DNA of 64,000 nucleotides, taken from positions 7,182 to 71,181 of the forward strand of contig NZ_MJAJ01000001.1 of NCBI RefSeq assembly GCF_001746365.1. Direction: 5' to 3'. The position numbers and the translations under genes were made by a program. The notes beneath the pieces were generated by a model. That model saw only the letters and a list, made by a program, of their open reading frames with translations. It was not told where the DNA came from and did no database searches. Source of the stretch: Streptomyces sp. LUP30 (lineage in GTDB: Bacteria > Actinomycetota > Actinomycetes > Streptomycetales > Streptomycetaceae). Shown one piece after another: positions 51,846 through 59,796 of the stretch (position 1 is the stretch's first letter; each line of letters opens with the position of its first letter).

Positions 51846-52538
51846 ATGCAGGTCCCCGCCTACTACGCGAACACGTACGAGGAGCAGGCCCATACCCAGG
51901 TGGCTGCCATAGGCGAGCGCGACGGTGCGCCGTGGGTGGCGGTGAGGCACTGTTTGTTTCATCCGCAGGGCGGGGGCCAGCCCACCGACCGCGGATGGGT
52001 GGACGGCCACGAGATCACCCCAGTGCGCGACCACGATTCCGGGCTGGTCGTGGCCGTGGCGGCGGGGGAGGCCGCGCTGCCGGTCTTCTCGGTCGGGCAG
52101 CCGGTCGAGGCCCGCATCGACCTGCCGCTGCGTATCGCGCATGCCGCGCTGCATACGGCTGGTCACCTGATCGAGGCGGCCGGGCGAGAGCAGGGGTGGG
52201 TGCTGGCCGCGAACAACCACTTCCCGGGCCAGGCCCGGATCGAGTTCGCCGCGCCGACACCCGACGCCCGCCTGGACACACCGGAGGGCCGAGAGGAGGC
52301 CACCGAGACCCTGCGGACGGCGGTCGCCAAGGCCATCGCGCAGGACCTGCCCGTGACCTGGGACAACGACACCGAGGGGCGGCGCATCGTGCATCTGTCC
52401 GATCCGCACTCGGCGCCGTGCGGCGGGACCCATGTGCGCAGCCTCGGTGATCTCGCTGACGTCGTACTGCCGACTCTGAAGGTCAAGAAGGGCCGGATCC
52501 GCGTCTCCTACAGCGCCGCCCACCGGGAGCGCTCATGA
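51846..52538 (+). CDS. AlaX-type alanyl-tRNA editing protein
   Basis: A 230-aa stand-alone version of the alanyl-tRNA synthetase editing domain. The zinc-binding histidines are in ALHTAGHLIEAAG and the distal pair in CGGTHVRSL. HCLFHPQGGGQPTDRGWV is the glycine-rich start of the fold. AlaX proteins hydrolyse Ser-tRNA(Ala) or Gly-tRNA(Ala) in the cytoplasm, preventing mistranslation. The stop overlaps the start of the XRE-cupin gene by four bases (ATGA), so translation is coupled, with threonine aldolase next in the same operon. Confidence 0.9.
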   Translation: MQVPAYYANTYEEQAHTQVAAIGERDGAPWVAVRHCLFHPQGGGQPTDRGWVDGHEITPVRDHDSGLVVAVAAGEAALPVFSVGQPVEARIDLPLRIAHAALHTAGHLIEAAGREQGWVLAANNHFPGQARIEFAAPTPDARLDTPEGREEATETLRTAVAKAIAQDLPVTWDNDTEGRRIVHLSDPHSAPCGGTHVRSLGDLADVVLPTLKVKKGRIRVSYSAAHRERS

Positions 52539-53110
52539 CGCCGCCGCCGGGTGAGCGCCGGCCGGCCAGCAGTACCGCGATCGCGGTCGGGGCGCAGATC
52601 AGCCGGCGCCGCGAGCAGCGCGGGATGAGCGGTGCTGAGCTGGCCCGCCGGGCGGGCCTGAGCAAGGCGACGCTGTCTCAGCTGGAGGCCGGGCGGGGCA
52701 ATCCGACCATCGAGACCCTCGACGCCCTCGCGGTCGCCCTGCGCATCCCGCTGACCGACCTCCTCGCCCGGGACACCGACCCGGCGCCGGTGTTCGTGGC
52801 CGGCACCGACCTGGCCGACGGAGAGGTCGGACGCGAGCTGCTGCGCCGTATCAGCAGCGGCAACAGCCTGGAGATCTGGCGGCTGCGCATGCCCCCCGGC
52901 ACGCATCTGGACGGCGTGCCGCACGCCACCGGCACCATCGAGCACCTGCTCGTCTCCTCCGGTCGCCTTACCGCCGGACCCTCCGAGGCCCCCACCGACC
53001 TGTGCTCCGGTGACCTGCTCGCCTTCGCGGGCGACGCCCCGCACATCTACCGCACCGGACCGGAGGCGGCCGACGTCACCGTCGTCATCGCCTCCCCGAT
53101 CATCAGCTGA
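52535..53110 (+). CDS. XRE-family regulator with C-terminal cupin domain
   Basis: A 191-aa regulator. Residues 17-72 form an XRE helix-turn-helix (ISRRREQRGMSGAELARRAG and LSKATLSQLEAGRGNPTIE). A cupin beta-barrel follows, with IWRLRMPPGTHLDGVPHATG, TIEHLLVSSGRL and DLLAFAGDAPHIYR supplying the two barrel motifs. Such proteins sense small molecules, often amino acids or their metabolites, and commonly control adjacent transport or catabolism genes. Placement between AlaX and threonine aldolase suggests that the sensed ligand is serine, threonine, glycine or a related amino acid. Confidence 0.9.
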   Translation: MTPPPGERRPASSTAIAVGAQISRRREQRGMSGAELARRAGLSKATLSQLEAGRGNPTIETLDALAVALRIPLTDLLARDTDPAPVFVAGTDLADGEVGRELLRRISSGNSLEIWRLRMPPGTHLDGVPHATGTIEHLLVSSGRLTAGPSEAPTDLCSGDLLAFAGDAPHIYRTGPEAADVTVVIASPIIS

Positions 53111-53125
53111 GAGACACCCCTGACC

Positions 53126-54184
53126 ATGAGCATCACGGCCCCCACCGCACTCCAGCGGATATTCACCAGCGACAACACCGCCGGCGCCTCGCCCGAGATC
53201 GTCCAGGCCCACGCCGCCGCGGCCGCCGGACAGGACCTGCCCTACGGCGCGGACCGTCACACGGCCTCCGCTCGGGCCCGCTTCGCCGAGATCTTCGGAC
53301 GCGACGTCGATGTGCTGCCCGTCTCCACCGGGTCCGCGGCCAATGCCCTGAGCCTGGCCGCCCTCACCCCGCCCTGGGGCAGCGTGCTGTGCCACCGCGA
53401 CAGCCACATCAACACCGACGAATGCGGCGCCCCGGAGTTCTTCACCAGCGGGGCCAAGCTCGTCGGTCTGCCCGGCGACGACGCCAAGATCGACGCGGAG
53501 CAGCTGCACGCCGCCGCCAGCCGCAAGGTGGGGGATGTGCACAGCGTGCAGCCCTCGGTCGTCAGCATCACCCAGGCGACCGAGACCGGCGCCCTCTACA
53601 GCCTTGACGAGATCCGCAGCCTGGGCCTTCTTGCCAAGGACGCCGGCCTGCGGGTCCACATGGACGGGGCCCGCTTCGCCAACGCGGTTGCCGCCCTGGG
53701 CTGCACGCCGGCCGAGCTGACCTGGCAGGCTGGCGTCGACGTGTTGTCCTTCGGGGCGACCAAGAACGGCGCCATGACCGCCGACGCCATCGTCGTCTTC
53801 GACCCTGCCCTGACCCCGGAACTGTCCTTCAGGGCCAAGCGCGCCGGCCAGCTCACCTCCAAGATGCGCTTCCAGTCCGCCCAGCTGGATGCCTACCTCA
53901 CCGACGGCCTGTGGCTGCGCAACGCCGCCCACGCCAACATGATGGCCGAACGCCTGGGCACCGGGCTCAAGGCCATTCCCTGCGCCGGTCTTCTGCACGC
54001 CGTCGAGGCCAACATCCTCTTCTGCCGCCTCCCCCAGACGGTCATCGACCAGCTTCTGGCCGAGGGATTCACCTTCTACCACGACCGCTGGGAGCCGGGC
54101 GTCTGCCGCTTCGTCACCTCTTTCTCCACCACCGAGCACGACGTCGACACTCTCGTTGAGGCCGTACGCCGTCTCGCCATCTGA
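53126..54184 (+). CDS. ltaE: Low-specificity L-threonine aldolase family enzyme (PLP)
   Basis: A 352-aa fold-type I PLP enzyme. The Schiff-base lysine K213 lies in LSFGATKNGAMTAD, and the phosphate-contacting region in STGSAANALSL. HMDGARFANAV carries the D/R residues that contact the cofactor ring. The substrate-site histidine is in CHRDSHINTDE. It should cleave L-threonine, L-allo-threonine or other beta-hydroxy amino acids to glycine plus an aldehyde, or run in the opposite direction. The gene follows the XRE-cupin regulator by 15 bases and is the terminal gene of the operon. Confidence 0.85.
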   Translation: MSITAPTALQRIFTSDNTAGASPEIVQAHAAAAAGQDLPYGADRHTASARARFAEIFGRDVDVLPVSTGSAANALSLAALTPPWGSVLCHRDSHINTDECGAPEFFTSGAKLVGLPGDDAKIDAEQLHAAASRKVGDVHSVQPSVVSITQATETGALYSLDEIRSLGLLAKDAGLRVHMDGARFANAVAALGCTPAELTWQAGVDVLSFGATKNGAMTADAIVVFDPALTPELSFRAKRAGQLTSKMRFQSAQLDAYLTDGLWLRNAAHANMMAERLGTGLKAIPCAGLLHAVEANILFCRLPQTVIDQLLAEGFTFYHDRWEPGVCRFVTSFSTTEHDVDTLVEAVRRLAI

Positions 54185-54305
54185 CGCTCGGCAGAGTGGA
54201 GGCCCCGGGTCACCATCGTGCCGGCATGCGAGGCGGTGGTGATCACCAAGCCCCACCGCTCCTTGCCGAGTCTGTGCCGGACAAACCCGCCGCCGAACCA
54301 GCACA

Positions 54306-55005
54306 ATGCGACCGCTGGCGCGCAGGTTCATCCTCCGAGACGACCCGGATTCTGAGATCCCGCCCGCTTTCGCGTTCGATCTGCTGCGCCTCTCTGGGAC
54401 GGACACCACCTCCTGGCCGTATCGGCAGCGCAGGGCCGCGCTGGAGTCCGTGTTCGCCGCCCGCCAGCTCATCGCGCCGTGGGCGCTGTGTCCGTCGACC
54501 ACCGAGGCCGACATCGTGCGCGAGTGGCTGACGTGGGCCTCGGTCGGGATAGAGGGAGTGGTCTTCAAGAGGCTCAACGACGCCTACCACCCGTCGGCGA
54601 GGAGCTGGCAGAAATACAAGGTCCGCGAGACGAGCGAGGCGATCGTCTGCGCGATCACCGGCCCTCTGGCCGTTCCCCGCACGCTGCTGCTCGGCAGGTA
54701 CGACGACCAAGAACGCCTTCAGTACGTCGGCCGCACCACCACCCTCGCCCGGACGGCAGATGCTGCGGTCGCCGGCCCGCTCGCTGCAGGGCGGCGCGGT
54801 CATCCATGGACAGGCTGGTCGTTCTCCGCCGGGTGGGGGCAGCCAGGAAAAGCTGAACGTCACGCTGGTGGAACCCGAGCTGGTGGCAGAAGTCGGCGTC
54901 GACGTCGCCCGCGACGCCTCCGGCCGGTGGCGGCATCCCGCACGCTGGCACCGCGCCCGCCCCGACATCACCCCCGCCGACGTCCACACCTTCACACCGC
55001 TGTAG
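54306..55005 (+). pseudogene. ATP-dependent DNA ligase (LigC/LigD-type) remnant
   Basis: The frame reads IPPAFAFDLLRLSGTDTTSW, WLTWASVGIEGVVFKRLND and RSWQKYKVRETSEAIVCA. These are ligase motifs III-V and the start of the OB-domain. Near 54790 the sequence changes frame and continues with KLNVTLVEPELVAEVGVDVA and WRHPARWHRARPDITP. The nucleotidyl lysine (KxDG, motif I) and everything before it are missing, so the enzyme cannot be adenylated. Confidence 0.75.
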
Positions 55006-55212
55006 CACGACCTCCGGGCTGCACCGCCCCGCTCACGCACGCGCCATCAACCACCAGCGCATCGACCTGCCTTGGTCGGGTCTGTGGTCGGGGTATCCAC
55101 CGCCGTGGTCGGGGTCGCCGCGCAGCTTCTCTGTAGCTGGTCGGTGCCGGCACTCCTACACAGACGGGTGAAGGCCGCCCGAGCCGAGAACCTTGACCGG
55201 TGCTGGCGCGTA

Positions 55213-55524
55213 ATGCCGTACATGATGCCGATTCATCCCACCCACGTGGAACAGCCCGGCCTGGCCGTCATCGAGGTCGCGGCCGCCGACGACACCACCG
55301 CCTGGGCCGTCCAGGACCTGCTCGCCAAGCACTGTGCGATCGCGCCGGCCGACCGCACCATCCGCGAACCCGGCGAGCCCGGCGTCCGGCGTCCGGCGTC
55401 CGGCGTCCGGCGTCCGGCGTCCGGCGTCCGGCGTCCGGCGTCCGGCTGCGCATGTTCCTCGACCTGCGCCAGTTGCCCGACACATAGCCCCATTACTCGG
55501 CGAGGAAGTTGGTCACCTGGGTGA
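55213..55524 (+). CDS. Small DUF6207-like protein, frame altered by a 7-bp repeat expansion
   Basis: From ATG: MPYMMPIHPTHVEQPGLAVI, EVAAADDTTAWAVQDLLAKH, DRTIREPGEPGV, matching the small DUF6207-type proteins of Streptomyces as I remember them. These end shortly after with a GVRLRxxLDLRQ segment. Here nine copies of GGCGTCC (55381-55443) are inserted after EPGEP. The natural end (GVRLRMFLDLRQLPDT, stop near 55487) is left in another frame, and the current frame runs on to 55524. One, four, seven or ten copies would restore the natural end. The tail overlaps the convergent hydrolase gene by 32 bases. Confidence 0.55.
   Translation: MPYMMPIHPTHVEQPGLAVIEVAAADDTTAWAVQDLLAKHCAIAPADRTIREPGEPGVRRPASGVRRPASGVRRPASGCACSSTCASCPTHSPITRRGSWSPG
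55381..55443. repeat. Nine tandem copies of the heptamer GGCGTCC
   Basis: Perfect 63-base tract, followed by GGCTGCGC, where a single GGCGTCC would complete the expected protein end. Because the unit is not a multiple of three, gain or loss of copies shifts the reading frame, as in phase-variable genes. Confidence 0.9.
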
Positions 55525-56344
55525 CGAACTCCTTGGCGTACTGGAAGAGGAAGGCGTGGCCTGCGCCGGCGTAGAGGACGAGGGTGGCGTTCTGCAGGTG
55601 CTGGACTGCGACATAGGAGGCCAGGGCAGGGATCATCACGTCGTCCACTCCGTTGGCGTACAGCACGGGCTGCGTGATGGCTTCCAGGCCAGCCTGCACC
55701 TGCTCCCACGGGGTCGACCCGCTCTTGGCTAGGGCGGTGAGCTGGCCCGCGGCCGCCTCTTCGGATACATAGGGGCGCCCGTTGGGGAACCGGGTGGAGA
55801 CGTGGGCGATGTGCCGCCGGCCGGCGGCGGTAGCCGCCTCGGTCTCCGGGTAGAGCAGGTAGATCATGTCGTCCGCGTCAGCCTTCGGCTTGGTCGCGAT
55901 GCCGAGGACCTTCTCGGTCAGCTCCGGCACGCCGGGCACCTGGCCGCCGGGGGTGCTGCTCGCGACGATGAGCTTGCGCACCAGGTCGGGACGCTTGAGG
56001 ACGACGTGCTGGGCGACGATGCCGCCCAGGGACCAGCCGAGCAGGTCGGCCTGGGCGAGGCCGAGGGCCTCGATGAACTCGATGGCACCATCAGCGAAGC
56101 CCTCGATGGAGTCACTCGGGGTGCCGTCGGTGTAGCCGGTGCCGACGTTGTCGAACAGGATCACGTCGTGGTCGGCGGCCAGGAGGTCCAGGAACTCCGG
56201 GTCCCACCAGTCGAGGGTGCCGCGGAAGCGGTTCAGCAGGACCAGCGGGGTGCCCCCCTGTGGGCCCAGTCGCCGGTAGGCGAACGACGCGGAGGAGCTC
56301 TCCACGGTCAGATCGTCGGCCTTGTCTGCCAGAAACGTGCTCAT
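55493..56344 (-). CDS. Alpha/beta hydrolase controlled by a divergent TetR
   Basis: A 283-aa enzyme from ATG. It shows PLVLLNRFRGTLDWWDPE (oxyanion region), VILFDNVGTGYTDG, the nucleophile elbow LLGWSLGGIVAQH with the serine of GWSLGG, a DDVMIPALASY acid loop and AGAGHAFLFQ with the histidine. The FRGTLDWWDPEFLDLLA segment marks the subgroup of small esterase/lactonase-like hydrolases often found beside TetR genes. The operator region between it and the TetR gene contains two related palindromes. Substrate unknown. Confidence 0.85.
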   Translation of the reverse strand: MSTFLADKADDLTVESSSASFAYRRLGPQGGTPLVLLNRFRGTLDWWDPEFLDLLAADHDVILFDNVGTGYTDGTPSDSIEGFADGAIEFIEALGLAQADLLGWSLGGIVAQHVVLKRPDLVRKLIVASSTPGGQVPGVPELTEKVLGIATKPKADADDMIYLLYPETEAATAAGRRHIAHVSTRFPNGRPYVSEEAAAGQLTALAKSGSTPWEQVQAGLEAITQPVLYANGVDDVMIPALASYVAVQHLQNATLVLYAGAGHAFLFQYAKEFVTQVTNFLAE

Positions 56345-56441
56345 GACCTGGTTCTCTTTCCTGTCTGGCGCACTTGCCGGTGGAGGTGAAGGGGGGTGGT
56401 CGTCCGCTCGCGGCGACGATTGCGCATCCTCGGCCCACCGA

Positions 56442-56518
56442 TTAAGTAAGACGCTCGGTTTACTTAAGGGGACCGTAGCACGCGCGTCGGGCTATGTAAA
56501 ACGATCGGTATCCTTAAG
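56442..56518. promoter_or_regulatory. Two related TetR operator sites
   Basis: The first site (56442-56467) is a dyad TTAAGTAA ... TTACTTAA around a GACGCTCGG spacer. The second (about 56495-56518, ending 3 bases before the TetR ATG) repeats it with 19 of 24 positions matching (core ACG.TCGGT and final CTTAAG). The A/T-rich arms stand out in this GC-rich DNA. They would let TetR repress both divergent genes. Confidence 0.75.
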
Positions 56519-56520
56519 CC

Positions 56521-57132
56521 ATGACCGAACCCATCCCCGTACGGCGGCGCCGCGGTCGCGGCGCCCGCGAGCGGATCCTCAAAGCGGCGACCGAACTGTT
56601 CACCGCCCAGGGGATCAACGCGACCGGAATGGACCAGCTGTCGACCGTCGCCAACGTCTCCAAGCGCACCCTGTACACGCACTTCCCCAGCAAGGACGAG
56701 CTCGTCCAGGCATACCTACAGGCACTGGAGGACAGCGACCTCCCGCCCCTTGGGTACCCCGACGGGCCTGCGCTGGACCCGCGAGCGCAGCTCCTCGCCG
56801 TCTTCGACTGGGAGCCGCCGGAGCCGACCGCACCGCTGCGAGGCTGCCCGTTCCTGAACGCCAGCATCGAGGTGCCCGACCCCGACCACCCCGTGCACCA
56901 GCTGGCCGCGGCGCACAAGAGAGAATTCGCCCGCCGCATTGCCAGCATGGCGCGACATGCCGGGATCTCTGACCCGGAAACCCTCGGCGAGCAGCTCGCC
57001 CTGCTCTACGACGGCGGGGCCGCCCGCGCCGTAGCGCTCAACAGCGGTCAGACCGCCGCTTGTGCCCGATCCATCGCGGAGCTCCTGATCGACACCGCCC
57101 TTGCCGCCGGTGACCCGGCATCTCCCCGATGA
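56521..57132 (+). CDS. TetR-family regulator
   Basis: A 203-aa repressor from ATG. After an arginine-rich start, the helix-turn-helix reads ILKAATELFTAQGINATGMD and LSTVANVSKRTLYTHFPSKD. The ligand domain contains LRGCPFLNASIEVPDPDHPV, the motif of the TetR_C_16-like group that often governs hydrolase or oxidoreductase genes. It is divergent from the alpha/beta hydrolase. The operator pair described at 56442-56518 indicates autoregulation. Confidence 0.9.
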   Translation: MTEPIPVRRRRGRGARERILKAATELFTAQGINATGMDQLSTVANVSKRTLYTHFPSKDELVQAYLQALEDSDLPPLGYPDGPALDPRAQLLAVFDWEPPEPTAPLRGCPFLNASIEVPDPDHPVHQLAAAHKREFARRIASMARHAGISDPETLGEQLALLYDGGAARAVALNSGQTAACARSIAELLIDTALAAGDPASPR

Positions 57133-57204
57133 GGCCGACAGCCTGCGCCCGGCCACGTGCGTGGCATGACCAGCGCCCGCAGAAAGTGCGGCGGCCGGTC
57201 TCGG

Positions 57205-57442
57205 AGCCGTCGCCGACCTGGGATTCGTCGGGCGGGACGACAGCGCCCCAGACACCGACCCGCCGGTGCTCACCGGCTGCAAGGCGGCACGGAACAGGCG
57301 CCTGACTCGTGGTCAGAGGCTGTCCTACAAGGCGCTGGCGGCCGTGGGGGCCCCGGTCGAGCACGGCTTCGCGCACGTACTGTCCGGCGGCGCCCGGTTC
57401 GTCGTGCTGGGAACGACAAGCTGCCGAGCAGAACACGGCTGA
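57205..57442 (+). pseudogene. IS5-group transposase C-terminal scrap
   Basis: ADLGFVGRDDSAPDTDPPVL, TGCKAARNRRLTRGQRLSYK and VEHGFAHV reproduce the end of DDE_Tnp_4-type transposases: the second aspartate in DLGFVG and the EHGFAHLK glutamate. The final part diverges and stops. It is a different element from the one at 24289-25052. Confidence 0.65.
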
Positions 57443-57564
57443 GGCCGGGCATCCGGCCTCAGCCGTTCGCCACAAGCCCAACAGCTCCTCTCCCCGGCCC
57501 GTCCGGCGTCCTCGGACACCAGACCAGCCTAGGGCCACAAGGCTACTGAGAACCGGGGATCAGA

Positions 57565-57738
57565 TTGAGCGGGAACGCCTCGGCCGCCGTGGCGCTGGTG
57601 GTGGGTTACCTGGTGGGCCGGGTGCGGCCGTGGCGGCGGCTGGACGACTGGGCTGAGGACCAGGTGCGGTTCATCGGAGCATGGGTGCGAGGCGGCACGG
57701 TCCGCCAGGCCATCGTCGTCCTGGTCCCCCCGGCTTGA
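57565..57738 (+). CDS. Possible small membrane protein, 57 aa
   Basis: A short frame from TTG: NASAAVALVVGYLVGRVRPW (one membrane helix), then RRLDDWAEDQVRFIGAWVRG and GTVRQAIVVLV. It has the correct codon bias, and similar small proteins are frequent beside phage-derived genes in Streptomyces. It ends immediately before the recombinase scrap. Start uncertain. Confidence 0.35.
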   Translation: MSGNASAAVALVVGYLVGRVRPWRRLDDWAEDQVRFIGAWVRGGTVRQAIVVLVPPA

Positions 57739-57739
57739 C

Positions 57740-58140
57740 CTGGCCGACCCCGACCTCACCCACCGGACACTTGCGGTACGCCGAAGTGAAGGCATTCACC
57801 TCGTCTACCTCGACGACCTGAGAACCGACCTGGTGGCCGACTGGCTGCGCGAGCGCCGCCGCCGCTGGCCCCAGGCCACCAATCCGCACCTGCTCATCAC
57901 CTCCCAGACCTACCGGCACCCGGCCTCTCCCCAGATCAGCTACTGCGCGATACGGGCCGCGTTCGACCAGATCGGGCTACTGCCACGGCAGGAGTGGATG
58001 CAGGCACGATGGGATTCCCAGCGCCATGCCTGGCGGACGCACGGGAGCGTGCAACGGCCAGCCAGCGCAGGTGGCCCCAACTGGGCCCCTGTACGCCTGC
58101 GCAGGAAGGCTGAGTTAGCTGGTCGACACTCCAAACACGC
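57740..58140 (+). pseudogene. Tyrosine recombinase fragment
   Basis: The frame reads DLADPDLTHRTLAVRRSEGI, HLVYLDDLRTDLVADWLRER and NPHLLITSQTYRHPASPQIS. This looks like the region between the catalytic arginine and histidine blocks of Streptomyces integrases. No H-x-x-R or tyrosine follows; the frame drifts into unrelated sequence after about 57990. Confidence 0.45.
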
Positions 58141-58154
58141 CCAGTGTGTCGACG

Positions 58155-58948
58155 GTCAGGTAATTCCCCACCGTGAGCGTCAACTTCCCCGACCGCACGT
58201 TCGAGCGAGGCCGAGATCTCCTGCGACGGGTGATCCGCATGTGGTTCGCTCCGGTCGGCTCATCTGATACGAGCTGGCTTGCGTCCCGTCTCATGCCTCA
58301 GAATCTCGGCGTGGCAGACACGGGACCTACCGAAGAAGAGACACCGGACGGGCTGTTGGGCTGGTGCCTGGTCGCGAACGTGGCGCGAGAAACCGCGCAC
58401 GGTGAGAGCGGCCTGGACATCCAGCGCGGCACGAAGCACTTCCCGGTAGGTGCCCTGCTGTGGATTCCGCCTGTCCGCTGGGACCCGGGCCACTGCCGCT
58501 GGCCTGCGGTGGGCCGACACCGACGCAACAGCCGCCGGTACATCAACATCGTCGTACGCGCGCAGGACCTGGAGAACTTCCGGGTCAAGGGTGTCTACAG
58601 CGAAGGTCTGGTCCGCAGCCTGAACGGTCACCTGCACGACCCCGCGACCCCGCGGACCCTGCAGAACCCGTGGACCCGTGAGCGGGCCCAAAAATGGGCG
58701 GACGGCTGGAACCAACCCCGGGAGCCCATCCGCATCGACGGCCACTCCCACCCGTGGATCTCCGTTCCCAACCCTCCGCCGGCAGAGCTCCAGGTCGACG
58801 GTGAGACCCTGCACCTTGCCCACTACGGCACCAGGGGAGCCCACTACAGCCGCACCCCCCCTCCCATGGAAGGGAACCTCGAGCCCTGAGCGAGACCTTC
58901 GAACCTGCGATCGGGGAAGTTGACGCCGTTGGTGGGGAATTACGTGAC
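58155..58948. mobile_element. Second passenger element with long inverted repeats and no transposase
   Basis: The left repeat (58160-58197, core GTAATTCCCCACC and GCGTCAACTTCCCCGA) is matched in inverted orientation at 58906-58943, with 33 of 38 bases identical. The match extends a few bases outward to 58155 and 58948. Between them lies only one gene of unknown function. The repeats look like the ends of an insertion sequence whose transposase has been lost or never carried. A target duplication was not evident. Confidence 0.65.
58293..58889 (+). CDS. Conserved hypothetical protein carried by the passenger element
   Basis: About 198 aa from ATG; a longer frame to 58173 was rejected because it starts inside the inverted repeat. 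The core reads LLGWCLVANVARETAHGES, GTKHFPVGALLWIPPVRWDP and INIVVRAQDLENFRVKGVYS, a compact beta-rich domain present in many actinomycetes and cyanobacteria without known function. The tail (WADGWNQPREPIRIDGHSHP) is less conserved. There is no signal peptide. It is the only gene of the element. Confidence 0.6.
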   Translation: MPQNLGVADTGPTEEETPDGLLGWCLVANVARETAHGESGLDIQRGTKHFPVGALLWIPPVRWDPGHCRWPAVGRHRRNSRRYINIVVRAQDLENFRVKGVYSEGLVRSLNGHLHDPATPRTLQNPWTRERAQKWADGWNQPREPIRIDGHSHPWISVPNPPPAELQVDGETLHLAHYGTRGAHYSRTPPPMEGNLEP

Positions 58949-59144
58949 GTTCCACAGCGACAGCCGAGGCCCGCATGTCAGAGGGCGGGACGGTCCCGTG
59001 GCAGCTGAAGCAGACGAACTTGGGGCCGGCTCGCTGGCGACGAGGACTTCCATGACGACGGTTAAGCGTGGACAGCGCAGACGCTGTGTCCGCATAGTCG
59101 GGATCGTCGGCACGCGGGATCACACGGGGCACGACGTGGTCTGA

Positions 59145-59390
59145 CTGCAGGCCGGGTGCTATTACCGGGTCGGCGAGCAGCGCCGCCGGGAGGCCATCGA
59201 CAGGATCACCGCGATGCAGTTCGACCGGCACGGTAACCGGATCTGGCGGAGGGCGAAGGCCCTGCTGGATTCCGAGCACGGCCGCCACGCGGTCGGGGAG
59301 GTCGCCGTGCCGTACGGGGTGTGCACCGAGCCGTCGAGCGTTGCGGCCGGGGGGCACGACTGCCCCGTCCGCTTCCCCAGTGTGGGCTGA
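59145..59390 (+). pseudogene. Large tyrosine recombinase C-terminal piece
   Basis: GCYYRVGEQRRREAIDRITA, QFDRHGNRIWRRAKALLDSE and CTEPSSVAAGGHDCPVRFP reproduce the cysteine-rich tail of the same Tn554-like integrase type seen at 10202-10849. The catalytic part is missing and the end is lost. Confidence 0.6.
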
Positions 59391-59796
59391 GGGCAGCGAG
59401 CGCTCCCGCGCACCCTCGCTTTGGGGCCGCCGGGCTTCCCTCTCCTGGCTTTTGCCGAGTTGCGGGTGCGGCGGCGTTGACTCTGTCATCCACGCGGGCA
59501 GCTGGTTCTCGCGCTGCTCCAAACTCTCCTCATCAATGTCCACCACGGCTTCGGTCTGGTGCAGCATGTTCCCGATCAGGAGGTCGGTGTCGATGGCGCG
59601 GCTCTGCTCGTTGTCCGTCATTCCTGCTGCCGGCGCGCCCCCACGGACTCGAAGAGGCGTCAGGGCCCGGAGCGCGAAACGCTCCCGGGGCAGAGGCCGA
59701 AGCACGTGCACACCAGGGTTCCATCTACGCGGCCGGGGTGGATGGGTCGGCGTCCGGCCGCCGCACGCTCGCTCGACCGGCCGCGGCCGCGATGGT
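59391..59796. other. Decayed stretch with a minus-strand N-terminal fragment
   Basis: On the minus strand a frame from an ATG at 59621 reads MTDNEQSRAIDTDLLIGNML, HQTEAVVDIDEESLEQRENQ, then loses coding character by about 59480. It may be the start of a lost gene. Nothing else is recognised. Confidence 0.35.
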
